Positions 6,939 through 13,971 of a DNA stretch of 35,438 bases are shown piece by piece. The notes below the pieces were generated by a model. It was not told the DNA's origin and searched no databases. It was given only the letters and a program-made list of their open reading frames with translations. Every line of letters starts with the position of its first letter. The first letter of the stretch is position 1. The DNA comes from an uncultured Clostridia bacterium (GTDB lineage Bacteria; Bacillota; Clostridia; Peptostreptococcales; Anaerovoracaceae). The position numbers were made by a program, and so were the translations under genes. The DNA lies in the NCBI GenBank assembly GCA_938009115.1, contig CALLHZ010000043.1:1-35438 (forward strand). Direction: 5' to 3'.

Positions 6939-9149
6939 CTACTCTAATGCTGTCTCGATGATCTGGATCATTTCCGCATTGGTTGCCTTGGCCGGCAGTT
7001 CGATGCCTTTTTCTTCCGCGTAAGCAGCCAACTCGGCTTTCTTGAGGTTCTTCAGATTCGGCATATCGCCTTCTGCGGCCTCTTCTTCCACGGCTTCCGA
7101 AGCAGCTTCCGCTTCGACAGGCGCTGCGGCTTCTTCCGCTTCGATCGATGCTTCAAGCACTTCGGCAGCAGGCTCTTCGTCTTCCGCTTCGTCCTGGACA
7201 GCGTTGGGATCCAGGGTTTCTTTGATGCTCAGAGAGATCCTGCGGCGTTCCCGGTCGATCTCCAGGACTTTGGCCTGGACGGTCTGGCCGATGGACAGCT
7301 CGTCGGAAATCTTGTTGACTCTCTTATGGGCGACCTCGGAAATGTGGACCAGTCCGTCAAGACCGGGCTCCAGCTCCACAAATGCGCCGTATTCCTTGAT
7401 CTGGACAACCTTGCCGGAAATCACGGTTCCCTCGGCATAGTGATCGTCGATCACAGACCAGGGTTCCGGTGCATTCTGCTTGAGGCCCAGGGAAATCTTT
7501 CCTTTTTCTTCGTTCATGGACAGGATCTTGACGTTGATGACCTGACCGATGGACAGCGCTTCCTGCGGGTGCTTCAGCTTGCCCCAGGAAATCTCGGAAA
7601 TATGGAGCAGTCCGTCGAGTCCGCCGATGTCCACGAAGGCGCCGTAATCCGTAAAGCGCATGACCTTGCCTTCCACCACATCGCCAACGTTGAGCGTCTG
7701 CCAGATCTCAGCGATCTTCTTGTACTTCTCTTCGTTTAGGAATGCCTTGTGGGAGAACACAGCCTTATTGCGCCGCTGATCGACTCTCGTGACCTTGACG
7801 GGCAGTGTTTTTCCTACAAATTCCGCTGCGCTCTCCACATAGTGGTCGGCCAGCTGGGACATGGGAATGAATCCGGATACTTCTTTGTACGTGGCGATGA
7901 CGCCGCCTTTGACTTCTTTGACGACGGTCGCGTTGACTATCTCTTTGCTATCTAAAGCTGCGGTGATCTCGTCCCAATGCGCTCCGGACTGGAGCTTTTT
8001 CTTGGAAAGCAGGATGTTCCCGTCGCCGTCGTCACTTTTGATGACTTTGGCCTGGATCTCATCTCCTTCTTTGAACAGCGCAGTCAATTTTTGATCGTCT
8101 TCCAGCACCATTTCACTTTTCGGCAATATCCCGTCTTTTTTGCAGCCGAGATTGATCACGATGTAGTCGTCTGTGACCTGCACAGCCTCCCCGGTGATCA
8201 CTTCTCCTCTTGCAGGCAAACGGAGAGATTTCTCGATCTCGTCCATAAAAGCCGACATTTCATTTGTTTCTTCTGTTTGCAGATCCTTGGTGAAATCTTC
8301 ACTCATAGTTGCAATAACCTCCTTAATGATGCGTTCAGGTGCTGATGCACTCGCCGCAACGCCTATTTTACAATACTTTTGCACCTCATGCAATGGCAAA
8401 TCGTCCGATTTTTCAACAAAAAGAACCGTATTGCAAACTTTTTCACAAATTTCGACCAATTTTTGCGCGTTCGAGCTGGTTCGATCGCCGATCACGATCA
8501 TGGCGTCGGATTTTTTCGCCAATTCCAGCGCGGCGTCCTGACGCTGTTTGGTCGCCTGGCAAATGGTGTCGAAAACGACGGCGTCACCGGAATAGGAACG
8601 GATGCGCTCCAGACAGGCCCGGAACTTTTCGCCCGTGATCGTGGTCTGGGCCACGACGGTCAGGGGCTGATCCCGCAGGATCTCTGCAGCAGCCTCTGCG
8701 TCTTCCGGATCGTTCACGATGACGGCGGAGGCCCCTGCCCATCCTGTTATGCCTTTGACTTCCGGATGCCCCGGATCGCCGATGATAACGACACGGCGCT
8801 GCTCCGAAGCGGCCTCGTCCGCCAGGCGATGGATTTTTGAAACAAAGGGACAAGTGGCGTCGATCAGGATCAAATCCTTTTCCGCGGCGACGCGGAACGT
8901 TTCCGGCGGCTCGCCGTGGGCCCGGATCAGCACCGAAGCGCCCCGGGGCACTTCCTCCAGGCTTTTCACCGTCACCATTCCCCTGGCTTCGAAGTCCTGC
9001 GTAACGGTCTTGTTGTGGATGAGGGCGCCAAGGCAATAGAGCTTTTCCCCTCTTCTGCCGATGGCCTCCAGTTCCTCCGCGGCCCGGTTCACGGCTTGTC
9101 CCACGCCAAAGCAAAAGCCTGCGTGGTCGGCCAGGGTGATCGTCCTCAT
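6939..9149 (-). CDS. ispH-rpsA: Fusion of 4-hydroxy-3-methylbut-2-enyl diphosphate reductase (IspH) and ribosomal protein S1
   Basis: This 736-residue protein joins two unrelated functions. Residues 1-280 are IspH, the iron-sulfur enzyme ending the non-mevalonate isoprenoid pathway, with the three cluster cysteines Cys13 (GFCFGV), Cys100 (ATCPF) and Cys197 (TICQAT). Residues about 314-643 hold four S1 RNA-binding repeats, the third and fourth being the best matches (DYGAFVDIGG, EYGAFVELEPG). An acidic, Ala/Glu-rich linker (650-695) leads to a small helix-extended-helix (SAP/Rho-N-like) domain at 698-736. Such fusions are known in Clostridia. The start overlaps the rarA stop as ATGA. An internal AAGGAGG and ATG at the domain junction may also yield free S1. 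Confidence 0.95.
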   Translation of the reverse strand: MRTITLADHAGFCFGVGQAVNRAAEELEAIGRRGEKLYCLGALIHNKTVTQDFEARGMVTVKSLEEVPRGASVLIRAHGEPPETFRVAAEKDLILIDATCPFVSKIHRLADEAASEQRRVVIIGDPGHPEVKGITGWAGASAVIVNDPEDAEAAAEILRDQPLTVVAQTTITGEKFRACLERIRSYSGDAVVFDTICQATKQRQDAALELAKKSDAMIVIGDRTSSNAQKLVEICEKVCNTVLFVEKSDDLPLHEVQKYCKIGVAASASAPERIIKEVIATMSEDFTKDLQTEETNEMSAFMDEIEKSLRLPARGEVITGEAVQVTDDYIVINLGCKKDGILPKSEMVLEDDQKLTALFKEGDEIQAKVIKSDDGDGNILLSKKKLQSGAHWDEITAALDSKEIVNATVVKEVKGGVIATYKEVSGFIPMSQLADHYVESAAEFVGKTLPVKVTRVDQRRNKAVFSHKAFLNEEKYKKIAEIWQTLNVGDVVEGKVMRFTDYGAFVDIGGLDGLLHISEISWGKLKHPQEALSIGQVINVKILSMNEEKGKISLGLKQNAPEPWSVIDDHYAEGTVISGKVVQIKEYGAFVELEPGLDGLVHISEVAHKRVNKISDELSIGQTVQAKVLEIDRERRRISLSIKETLDPNAVQDEAEDEEPAAEVLEASIEAEEAAAPVEAEAASEAVEEEAAEGDMPNLKNLKKAELAAYAEEKGIELPAKATNAEMIQIIETALE
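8304..8324 (-). promoter_or_regulatory. Internal ribosome binding site and ATG at the IspH/S1 junction
   Basis: A full AAGGAGG (8324-8318) stands 11 bases before an in-frame ATG (8306-8304, Met282 of the fusion). Initiation here would give a 455-residue S1 protein without IspH. The sequence also encodes IKEV within the normal C-terminal helix of IspH, so the match could be chance. Confidence 0.4.
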
Positions 9150-10411
9150 TTCTTCAGCTCCTCCAGAAATTTCTTGAACAGCGCCTCCCGTCCGTTATCC
9201 GTCGGGCGGTAATAACGGACGCCGGCCCGGGCCAGATCATCGGGGAGATATTGCTGCTTCACATAGCCGCCGTAGGCGTGAGGATACAAGTACCCTTCAC
9301 CTCTCCCCAGATTTTTTGCGCCGGAGTAATGGGCATCCTTCAGGTGCGCCGGCACATCGTCTATCTTACGGGTCCGCAGATCGTTCATGGCTTCTTCGAT
9401 GGCCATGATGGCCGAATTGGATTTGGGACAAGACGCCAGCAGTATCACGGCTTCGGCCAAAATGATACGGGCCTCCGGGAAGCCTACCATCTGGGAGGCC
9501 TGTACGCAGGAGGTGACCACGGAGATCGCCTGGGGAAAGGTCATGCCGATATCCTCGGCGGCAATGACCATGAGCCGCCTGCCGATCATCAGGATATCCG
9601 CATCGGCCTGGATCAGTCTTGCCAAATAGTGAATAGCCGCATCCGGATCGCTGCCGCGGATGGATTTCTGGAGAGCGGAAAGCAGATTGAACTTATCCTC
9701 GCTCCGGTCATAGAAGGAGGTCTGGCGCTGCATCGCCTCGCCCACCTGTTTGAGCGTGATATGCTTGCCGGTCATATTGTCGGCGACAAAGCCGAGGGTA
9801 TCCAAAGCGATCCTGGCGTCTCCGCTGCTGCGGTCTGCCAGCATGGCCAAAGCATCCTCGCCGACGGAAAGCTTTCGGGCGCCCAGCCCTCTTTCTCTGT
9901 CGGAAAGGGCGTTTCGCAGGATCTGTATGATCTCCTCATTCTCCAGCCGTTTGAATTCGTAAATGGCCCGTACCCGGCTCAGAATGGCGTTGTTGACGGC
10001 GAAATAAGGATTTTCCGTCGTGCTGCCGATAAAGCGGACGGTCCCCTCTTCCAGCGCCTGGAGCAAAGAATCCTGCTGCAGCTTGTTCCAGCGGTGAAAT
10101 TCGTCCACATAAAGATAAACGACCTCTTTCTGCAGGCCGAAGAATTTCACCTTCGCCGATTCCAGGACCTCCTTCAGTTCCTTGACGCCGCAGGTGGAGG
10201 CGTTCAGCTCGTGGAACTCTGCGCCCATCCGGGACACGATGATACGGGCCAGCGTGGTTTTTCCCGTTCCGGAAGGCCCGTAGAAGATGGCGGATTCAAA
10301 GGTTTTGCTTTGTATGGAGTTGTAGAGCAGAGAGCCCTCGTGCATAAAATGACGCTGTCCGTAAAATTCTTCCAGCGTCAGAGGTCTCATCCTCGTAGAC
10401 AGTGGTATCAT
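9146..10411 (-). CDS. rarA: Replication-associated recombination protein A (RarA/MgsA, AAA+ ATPase)
   Basis: RarA is a clamp-loader-like AAA+ ATPase acting at stalled replication forks. The 421-residue protein has Walker A GPSGTGKT (45-52), a Walker B of the form YLYVDEFHRWN, and sensor region STTENPYFAVNNAILSRV. The C-terminal tetramerisation half includes AEDIGM and HAYGGYVKQQYLP. I chose the ATG at 10411 because MIPLSTRMRPLTLEEFYGQ lines up with the start of known RarA proteins. The longer reading begins at a TTG inside the -35 box. No Shine-Dalgarno sequence precedes the ATG, and the promoter predicts transcription starting at it. It is the first gene of rarA/ispH-rpsA/aroK. Confidence 0.93.
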   Translation of the reverse strand: MIPLSTRMRPLTLEEFYGQRHFMHEGSLLYNSIQSKTFESAIFYGPSGTGKTTLARIIVSRMGAEFHELNASTCGVKELKEVLESAKVKFFGLQKEVVYLYVDEFHRWNKLQQDSLLQALEEGTVRFIGSTTENPYFAVNNAILSRVRAIYEFKRLENEEIIQILRNALSDRERGLGARKLSVGEDALAMLADRSSGDARIALDTLGFVADNMTGKHITLKQVGEAMQRQTSFYDRSEDKFNLLSALQKSIRGSDPDAAIHYLARLIQADADILMIGRRLMVIAAEDIGMTFPQAISVVTSCVQASQMVGFPEARIILAEAVILLASCPKSNSAIMAIEEAMNDLRTRKIDDVPAHLKDAHYSGAKNLGRGEGYLYPHAYGGYVKQQYLPDDLARAGVRYYRPTDNGREALFKKFLEELKK

Positions 10412-10418
10412 ACTGCTG

Positions 10419-10447
10419 ATTATACCGGAAACGGCTGTAATTCTCAA
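10419..10447 (-). promoter_or_regulatory. rarA promoter predicting a leaderless transcript
   Basis: TTGAGA (10447-10442) and a perfect TATAAT (10424-10419) with 17-base spacing. Only seven bases separate TATAAT from the ATG, so the expected first base of the mRNA is the A of the ATG or the base before it. Confidence 0.75.
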
Positions 10448-10480
10448 TCGTTACAGCCAATAAAATAATCGTTTACAACC
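10433..10480. repeat. Repeated GGYTGTAA element between the rarA and zinc-ribbon promoters
   Basis: GGCTGTAA (10433-10440, plus) and TTACAGCC (10451-10458) form a perfect 8-base inverted repeat with a 10-base gap that encloses the rarA -35 box. A third, near-identical copy, minus strand GGTTGTAAACGATT (10480-10467), repeats GGCTGTAACGATT (10458-10446) at an offset of 22 bases and covers the -35 box of the divergent gene. The arrangement suggests an operator for both promoters. The bound protein is unknown. The third copy also resembles half of a CcpA cre site. Confidence 0.5.
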
Positions 10481-10500
10481 GCAGGAAAGTCGTATATTAT
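10472..10500 (+). promoter_or_regulatory. Promoter of the zinc-ribbon gene
   Basis: TTTACA (10472-10477) and TATTAT (10495-10500) with 17-base spacing. It predicts an untranslated leader of about 107 bases before the ATG at 10614. TATATT at 10493 is an overlapping alternative with 15-base spacing. Confidence 0.5.
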
Positions 10501-10613
10501 TAGGCACAAGAGATATTTATGACGCACAGAGACAGATTTCGTTTCGTTATTCCAGATCTTGCCAGTAAATATTGTTATCCGCTACTAACATGAATACTAA
10601 GGAGAATCAAACG

Positions 10614-10793
10614 ATGGAAGACAGGACATTAATATGTCAGGACTGTGGGAAGGAATTCGTTTTCACCGCAGGTGAGCAGGAGTTCTACAAGGAAAAAGGT
10701 TTCGATAACGAACCGAAAAGATGCAAAGAGTGCAGAGACAACAAAAAGAACCAGAGAAGACAATTCAGAACGGATAGATCTTATCAAGAGTAA
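10614..10793 (+). CDS. Small zinc-ribbon protein
   Basis: A 59-residue basic protein with a single treble-type zinc site: LICQDCGKEF (Cys8, Cys11) and RCKECRDNKK, followed by a highly charged Lys/Arg/Asn/Gln tail. It resembles the small 'probable zinc-ribbon' family common in Clostridia, which has no established function; nucleic-acid binding is likely from the basic tail. The ATG at 10614 is preceded by AAGGAGAATC. An upstream in-frame ATG at 10572 has no ribosome site and would add a low-complexity extension. It is monocistronic, with its own promoter and terminator, and divergent from rarA, with which it may share control elements. Confidence 0.82.
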   Translation: MEDRTLICQDCGKEFVFTAGEQEFYKEKGFDNEPKRCKECRDNKKNQRRQFRTDRSYQE

Positions 10794-10816
10794 ATATCTC
10801 GCACCAGATCGACATC

Positions 10817-10845
10817 AAAAGCCGGAGCATGCTCCGGCTTTTTCC
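10817..10845. terminator. Bidirectional terminator between the zinc-ribbon gene and the Tad operon
   Basis: A perfect palindrome, AAAAGCCGGAGC at 10817-10828 against GCTCCGGCTTTT at 10831-10842. T runs lie on both strands, and it is placed between the convergent gene ends at 10793 and 10857. Confidence 0.88.
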
Positions 10846-10856
10846 ATGCCCGGACA

Positions 10857-11402
10857 TTAGGATCTCAGTTCGAACTCCCAAGAGGAAAGAAACGAAAGCA
10901 GAGCGCGGCGGTCCAGCAACTGTGTTCCGTTGCGCTCCGAAATACGGCGGGCTACCAGATCGGCATTGCAGCCCGGATACGCATCATGCATCTCCAAACA
11001 TAGTCTGCTCAAAGCGTCGACCAACCCTGCCCCGCCGGGCTTCAGCAAAAGCCTAGCGGGGCCTCTTTCATTTTCGAAATACAAGTCTTCCAGCCGCAGC
11101 GAAATATCTTCTTCAAAAATCATATATTCCTCCAATATCCCGCAGGCCTCGATGATACGCCGCAGCCAGCCGAGGATAAGGGGAACCATGCCTTCGACCA
11201 ATCGGCCTGTTTCAATTGACTTCCTGTTCTCCATGCAGGAAGCCGGATGAAAAAGGCCCCCGGTGTGAACCATGATCCGAATATCGGCACCTTCAACGCA
11301 GATGCTTGCCTCAGCCAAAGCCGGACAGCATCCCCGACGGAGGACCTCCACCTTGTATGCAGCCAACGCCGGCGCGGCAAGCGTATATCCGATATGAGTC
11401 AT
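10857..11402 (-). CDS. DUF6382-like protein, last gene of the Tad operon
   Basis: This 181-residue cytoplasmic-looking protein has no membrane segment. The block running from LILGWLRRIIEACGILEEYMI to the beta-rich LYFENERGPARLLLKPG resembles the DUF6382 domain found at the end of Tad loci in Clostridia. Those proteins often also carry an FHA domain, which is absent here. Function is unknown; a regulatory or assembly role with the pilus machine is inferred from position only. The ATG at 11402-11400 overlaps the previous stop codon (ATGA) and has AAAGGAGGTC upstream. Longer readings from 11594 lie inside the neighbouring gene. The gene ends just before a bidirectional terminator. Confidence 0.68.
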   Translation of the reverse strand: MTHIGYTLAAPALAAYKVEVLRRGCCPALAEASICVEGADIRIMVHTGGLFHPASCMENRKSIETGRLVEGMVPLILGWLRRIIEACGILEEYMIFEEDISLRLEDLYFENERGPARLLLKPGGAGLVDALSRLCLEMHDAYPGCNADLVARRISERNGTQLLDRRALLSFLSSWEFELRS

Positions 11403-12250
11403 CAATGACCTCCTTTGCAGATCTGGCATGGCGTGTATCCTCGGGCAACGGCTTCGCTGCGAGGGATACAGATGAAATTTTTCGTGACAGCCGTGCAGCT
11501 TTGACGATGATATACCTTGCTGCCCGCAGAAAATAGAGTAACCGCCGCTCCGTCCGGCAGCGCATCCGGATGGCAAAGCGAGCAAGGCGCGCAAGATTTT
11601 CTGATGCTCTCTGTAAGTACGGTTTGGATCTCTCCGTTCTGCATCACCGGACAGGAGCGGACGTGATAGCGTTCTCCGCGCCGGGGAAACACATAAACAT
11701 GTACTGCATCGTAGAGCCCATCCTGGGATGATTCACCAACGAAAGGACGAAATACAACATTTTTCAACGATTCAGGATCTCTGATGCTTGCCGGTACGGG
11801 AAGAATGGGATTGCGTACTGACACCCGGACCCTCGCCAAGCGGTCCACACGAAGTGTGCCTTCTGCCAGCAGGGCTGTCCCTCCAATGCTCAGATCCTTC
11901 AAGGACGCATCCGGATGCGAAACGCCCCATTCGGCCAGCAGCATGCCTTCCCATGCCCCCGCCGCAGCGATACGAAATGCCTTTTCATCGAACCCCTCTT
12001 CAGAAATCACAGCTGCTGTCCTGGATGTGATCCGTGCACCTTGAACCAAGGCATAGGTCGCCGTCTCTTCGATCCCGCACTGCAGGATCAAATGCAGCAG
12101 CGTAACGGCGGCGATCACCAGAACAGGAAGACAACAAGCGGCATCCACGATCAGGGATCCCCGGCGGTTACTGATAAACGTGTTTCTGAACCACCGTTGC
12201 GCCCCGCATTCCCGTACCGCTGTATCCCGGAAACCGGATCTGCTTTTCAA
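11402..12250 (-). CDS. TadE-like pseudopilin with two Ada-like CxxC modules
   Basis: This 282-residue protein has a prepilin-like N-terminal segment, NRRG followed by SLIVDAACCLPVLVIAAVTLLHLI, with an acidic residue (Asp) at +5 after the Gly and a long hydrophobic stretch. The C-terminal part carries two related modules. Each has a YHxxSC core and ends in a Cys pair (PCSLC, PCQIC), like the zinc-binding Ada-type module of secreted clostridial proteins. The likely start is TTG at 12250-12248, five bases after GGAGGT, giving a 42-residue leader; the ATG at 12280 has no usable ribosome site. Together with its neighbours it probably contributes a minor pilin or tip protein. The function of the modules is unknown. 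Confidence 0.72.
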   Translation of the reverse strand: MKSRSGFRDTAVRECGAQRWFRNTFISNRRGSLIVDAACCLPVLVIAAVTLLHLILQCGIEETATYALVQGARITSRTAAVISEEGFDEKAFRIAAAGAWEGMLLAEWGVSHPDASLKDLSIGGTALLAEGTLRVDRLARVRVSVRNPILPVPASIRDPESLKNVVFRPFVGESSQDGLYDAVHVYVFPRRGERYHVRSCPVMQNGEIQTVLTESIRKSCAPCSLCHPDALPDGAAVTLFSAGSKVYHRQSCTAVTKNFICIPRSEAVARGYTPCQICKGGH

Positions 12251-13586
12251 ATCGGACCTCCATGTTAAATCCGTAGGCATAATCCCGAAAACAAAAGGCG
12301 CCTCCCTCGATCCCGGCAACATTGAGCTGCATCACGTCCATCAGTCTTACAAGCCTGTCCCGTGAATCGGCCATCAGCAAAAAAAAGCGCAGATAATCCC
12401 CATAGCTCCCGATATCCGCTGACGTCCTTTGCAAGGAGTCCGCAGCAGGACCGGCACGGAGCGCTCCATCCAGGTCTGTCGACCAGTCCTCAGCTGATTT
12501 GATAAAAGGAACGGTTTTTCCGGAAAGAAGAAGCTCCACATCGCTGCGGGCCTCCACAGCAGCCCAGATCCCGGCGACGATAAACGCAGCAGCCGGCAGC
12601 GGAATCAGCGCCAGCGCAGAGGCAGCCAGTGCTGTGACTTCCGACTTTTTCTGTGGATTTCCGTAAATATGCGCCAGATTCAATGCGCTGCGAAGCCAAA
12701 AGAGGCTGCTCCTGATCTGCTCATAGTTTTCCTGATCTGAAGGGAGTCCAAAAAGAATATATTCGACTTCCAGATCCAGGGATGAACCTTCTGCAATGTT
12801 GAGTCCATTGGAGCATTTGTCAAGAATATAGGCACTTTCCAGCAGCGCCGATGGCCCGGGGAGCGTTGCGCCGCTCAACAACATTTTCCGGACAGGCACA
12901 TCCAGGCAATGCGTCGGCAAATTCTCCGCCGCAGTTCCGGAAGGAATCGACTTCGTCCATAAGACTTCATCATATACCGGCTGCCCGGAGTCACGATACC
13001 GCTTGAGTAAAGATCGCATCCGAGCTTTTTCTTGGGCATTGCCGATTTCTTCTGATGCTTCATCCTCCGGAGGTGCCTCTGCCTGCAGGAGCGCTTCCTC
13101 CGAATCCGTCCGCAGCATATCGGACAGCGTCAACGCTTTGTCCACATTGGATAAGATACTGCCGGAATTCTCATCGAAAAGCAGCGCCTCCGCAGTCAGA
13201 ATGGCGCCGGCGCTATGGACCTGTGCTGCAAACCTGTGGGTATCCAAGGCAGGATATTCCTGCGTATCAGCCACACAGGACATCATTTTCATGCGCAAGA
13301 TATTATCTCCCTGTACGGTTAGATTTTCTCCGACATAAAAATTCGCCAAGGCAGATAGTCTTTCATTGGAAGCCCGCACTGCGAAAATACCATATCGGCG
13401 CCACAATCCGGGCTGGTATTCCGAAAGCACCGACTCACCGGAAAGCCTGCAAATCGCCTCAGCCCGACTTCGGAGCGCATAACCGGAAGCGCTCTCAATA
13501 ACCGTCAGGATCAGCAGCATCAGCGCAGACAACACCATAATGATATATAATGATGAAAACCCTTTTTTGTTCACGGCAAGAGCCAT
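12168..13586 (-). CDS. DUF5702-like Tad-locus membrane protein (TadG-like)
   Basis: A 472-residue protein with a pilin-like N terminus (NKKGFSSLYIIMVLSALMLL, residues 6-25), then a long extracytoplasmic region. A second hydrophobic stretch lies around residues 325-345 (ALALIPLPAAAFIVAGIW). The segment EVEYILFGLPSDQENYEQI followed by the WAAVEARSDVELLLSGKTVP region is typical of the DUF5702 family, found in Gram-positive Tad loci. Its role is unknown; it is often treated as a TadG-like pseudopilin anchoring the system in the envelope. The ATG at 13586 has GGGGGAA upstream and overlaps the previous gene by 16 bases. It lacks Glu at +5 after the Gly, so peptidase processing is uncertain. Confidence 0.72.
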   Translation of the reverse strand: MALAVNKKGFSSLYIIMVLSALMLLILTVIESASGYALRSRAEAICRLSGESVLSEYQPGLWRRYGIFAVRASNERLSALANFYVGENLTVQGDNILRMKMMSCVADTQEYPALDTHRFAAQVHSAGAILTAEALLFDENSGSILSNVDKALTLSDMLRTDSEEALLQAEAPPEDEASEEIGNAQEKARMRSLLKRYRDSGQPVYDEVLWTKSIPSGTAAENLPTHCLDVPVRKMLLSGATLPGPSALLESAYILDKCSNGLNIAEGSSLDLEVEYILFGLPSDQENYEQIRSSLFWLRSALNLAHIYGNPQKKSEVTALAASALALIPLPAAAFIVAGIWAAVEARSDVELLLSGKTVPFIKSAEDWSTDLDGALRAGPAADSLQRTSADIGSYGDYLRFFLLMADSRDRLVRLMDVMQLNVAGIEGGAFCFRDYAYGFNMEVRFEKQIRFPGYSGTGMRGATVVQKHVYQ

Positions 13587-13786
13587 TTCCCCCGCATGAG
13601 CATGCAGATATCCAACCCGGCAGGATCGTTTGTTGAGAGCATCTCTTCCTGATGGCGCAGAGAATCCTTCCGCACCTCTTCATGGAGGAAAAGTGCATAT
13701 CTTATGAATCCCGCCAGGAGCAATACGACCATCGGATAGATCCAGGCAGCTTCGACGATCGCGCTTCCTCTTTTGGAGCGGATCAA
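13571..13786 (-). CDS. Short TadE-like pseudopilin
   Basis: A 71-residue protein starting MIRSKRG, followed by SAIVEAAWIYPMVVLLLAGFI. This is a classical class of prepilin signal with Gly at -1 and Glu at +5, as in TadE/TadF. The tail is short and charged, so it would be a minor pilin. Translation begins at TTG (13786-13784), six bases after GGGAG and overlapping the stop codon of the Flp-like gene as TTGA. The family is confident from the signal and context; the exact role is inferred. Confidence 0.78.
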   Translation of the reverse strand: MIRSKRGSAIVEAAWIYPMVVLLLAGFIRYALFLHEEVRKDSLRHQEEMLSTNDPAGLDICMLMRGKWLLP

Positions 13787-13941
13787 AAGTCGCTCCCAAG
13801 AAGATCTCCGAACACGCCGTCGACAAAATCTCCGATCTGCGATTTAAAGATCAGCCCCAATGCGATGGCGATAGCGATCAGGATTGCGACTTGCACCAGC
13901 TCCATGCCGGCTTTGCTGTTTTTAAAAAGCTTGAGTTTCAT
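13783..13941 (-). CDS. flp: Flp-like major pilin subunit
   Basis: A 52-residue protein with a charged leader (MKLKLFKNSKAG), a hydrophobic helix ELVQVAILIAIAIALGLIF and an amphipathic tail ending GDLLGSDF. Size and layout match the short Flp-type pilins of clostridial Tad systems, which form the pilus fibre after cleavage by a prepilin peptidase. The Glu is at +2 relative to Gly12, but at +5 if cleavage is after Ser9, so the processing site is unclear. The ATG at 13941 has AAAGGAATCC upstream, 30 bases after the tadC stop. It lies between the platform genes and the minor pilins. Confidence 0.8.
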   Translation of the reverse strand: MKLKLFKNSKAGMELVQVAILIAIAIALGLIFKSQIGDFVDGVFGDLLGSDF

Positions 13942-13971
13942 TAGGATTCCTTTCTCGTTCACTTCATCTGC

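Noticed and set aside
9251..10468. Long open frame on the plus strand opposite rarA (405 codons)
   Set aside because: It mirrors the RarA coding sequence on the other strand, with no domain and no ribosome site.
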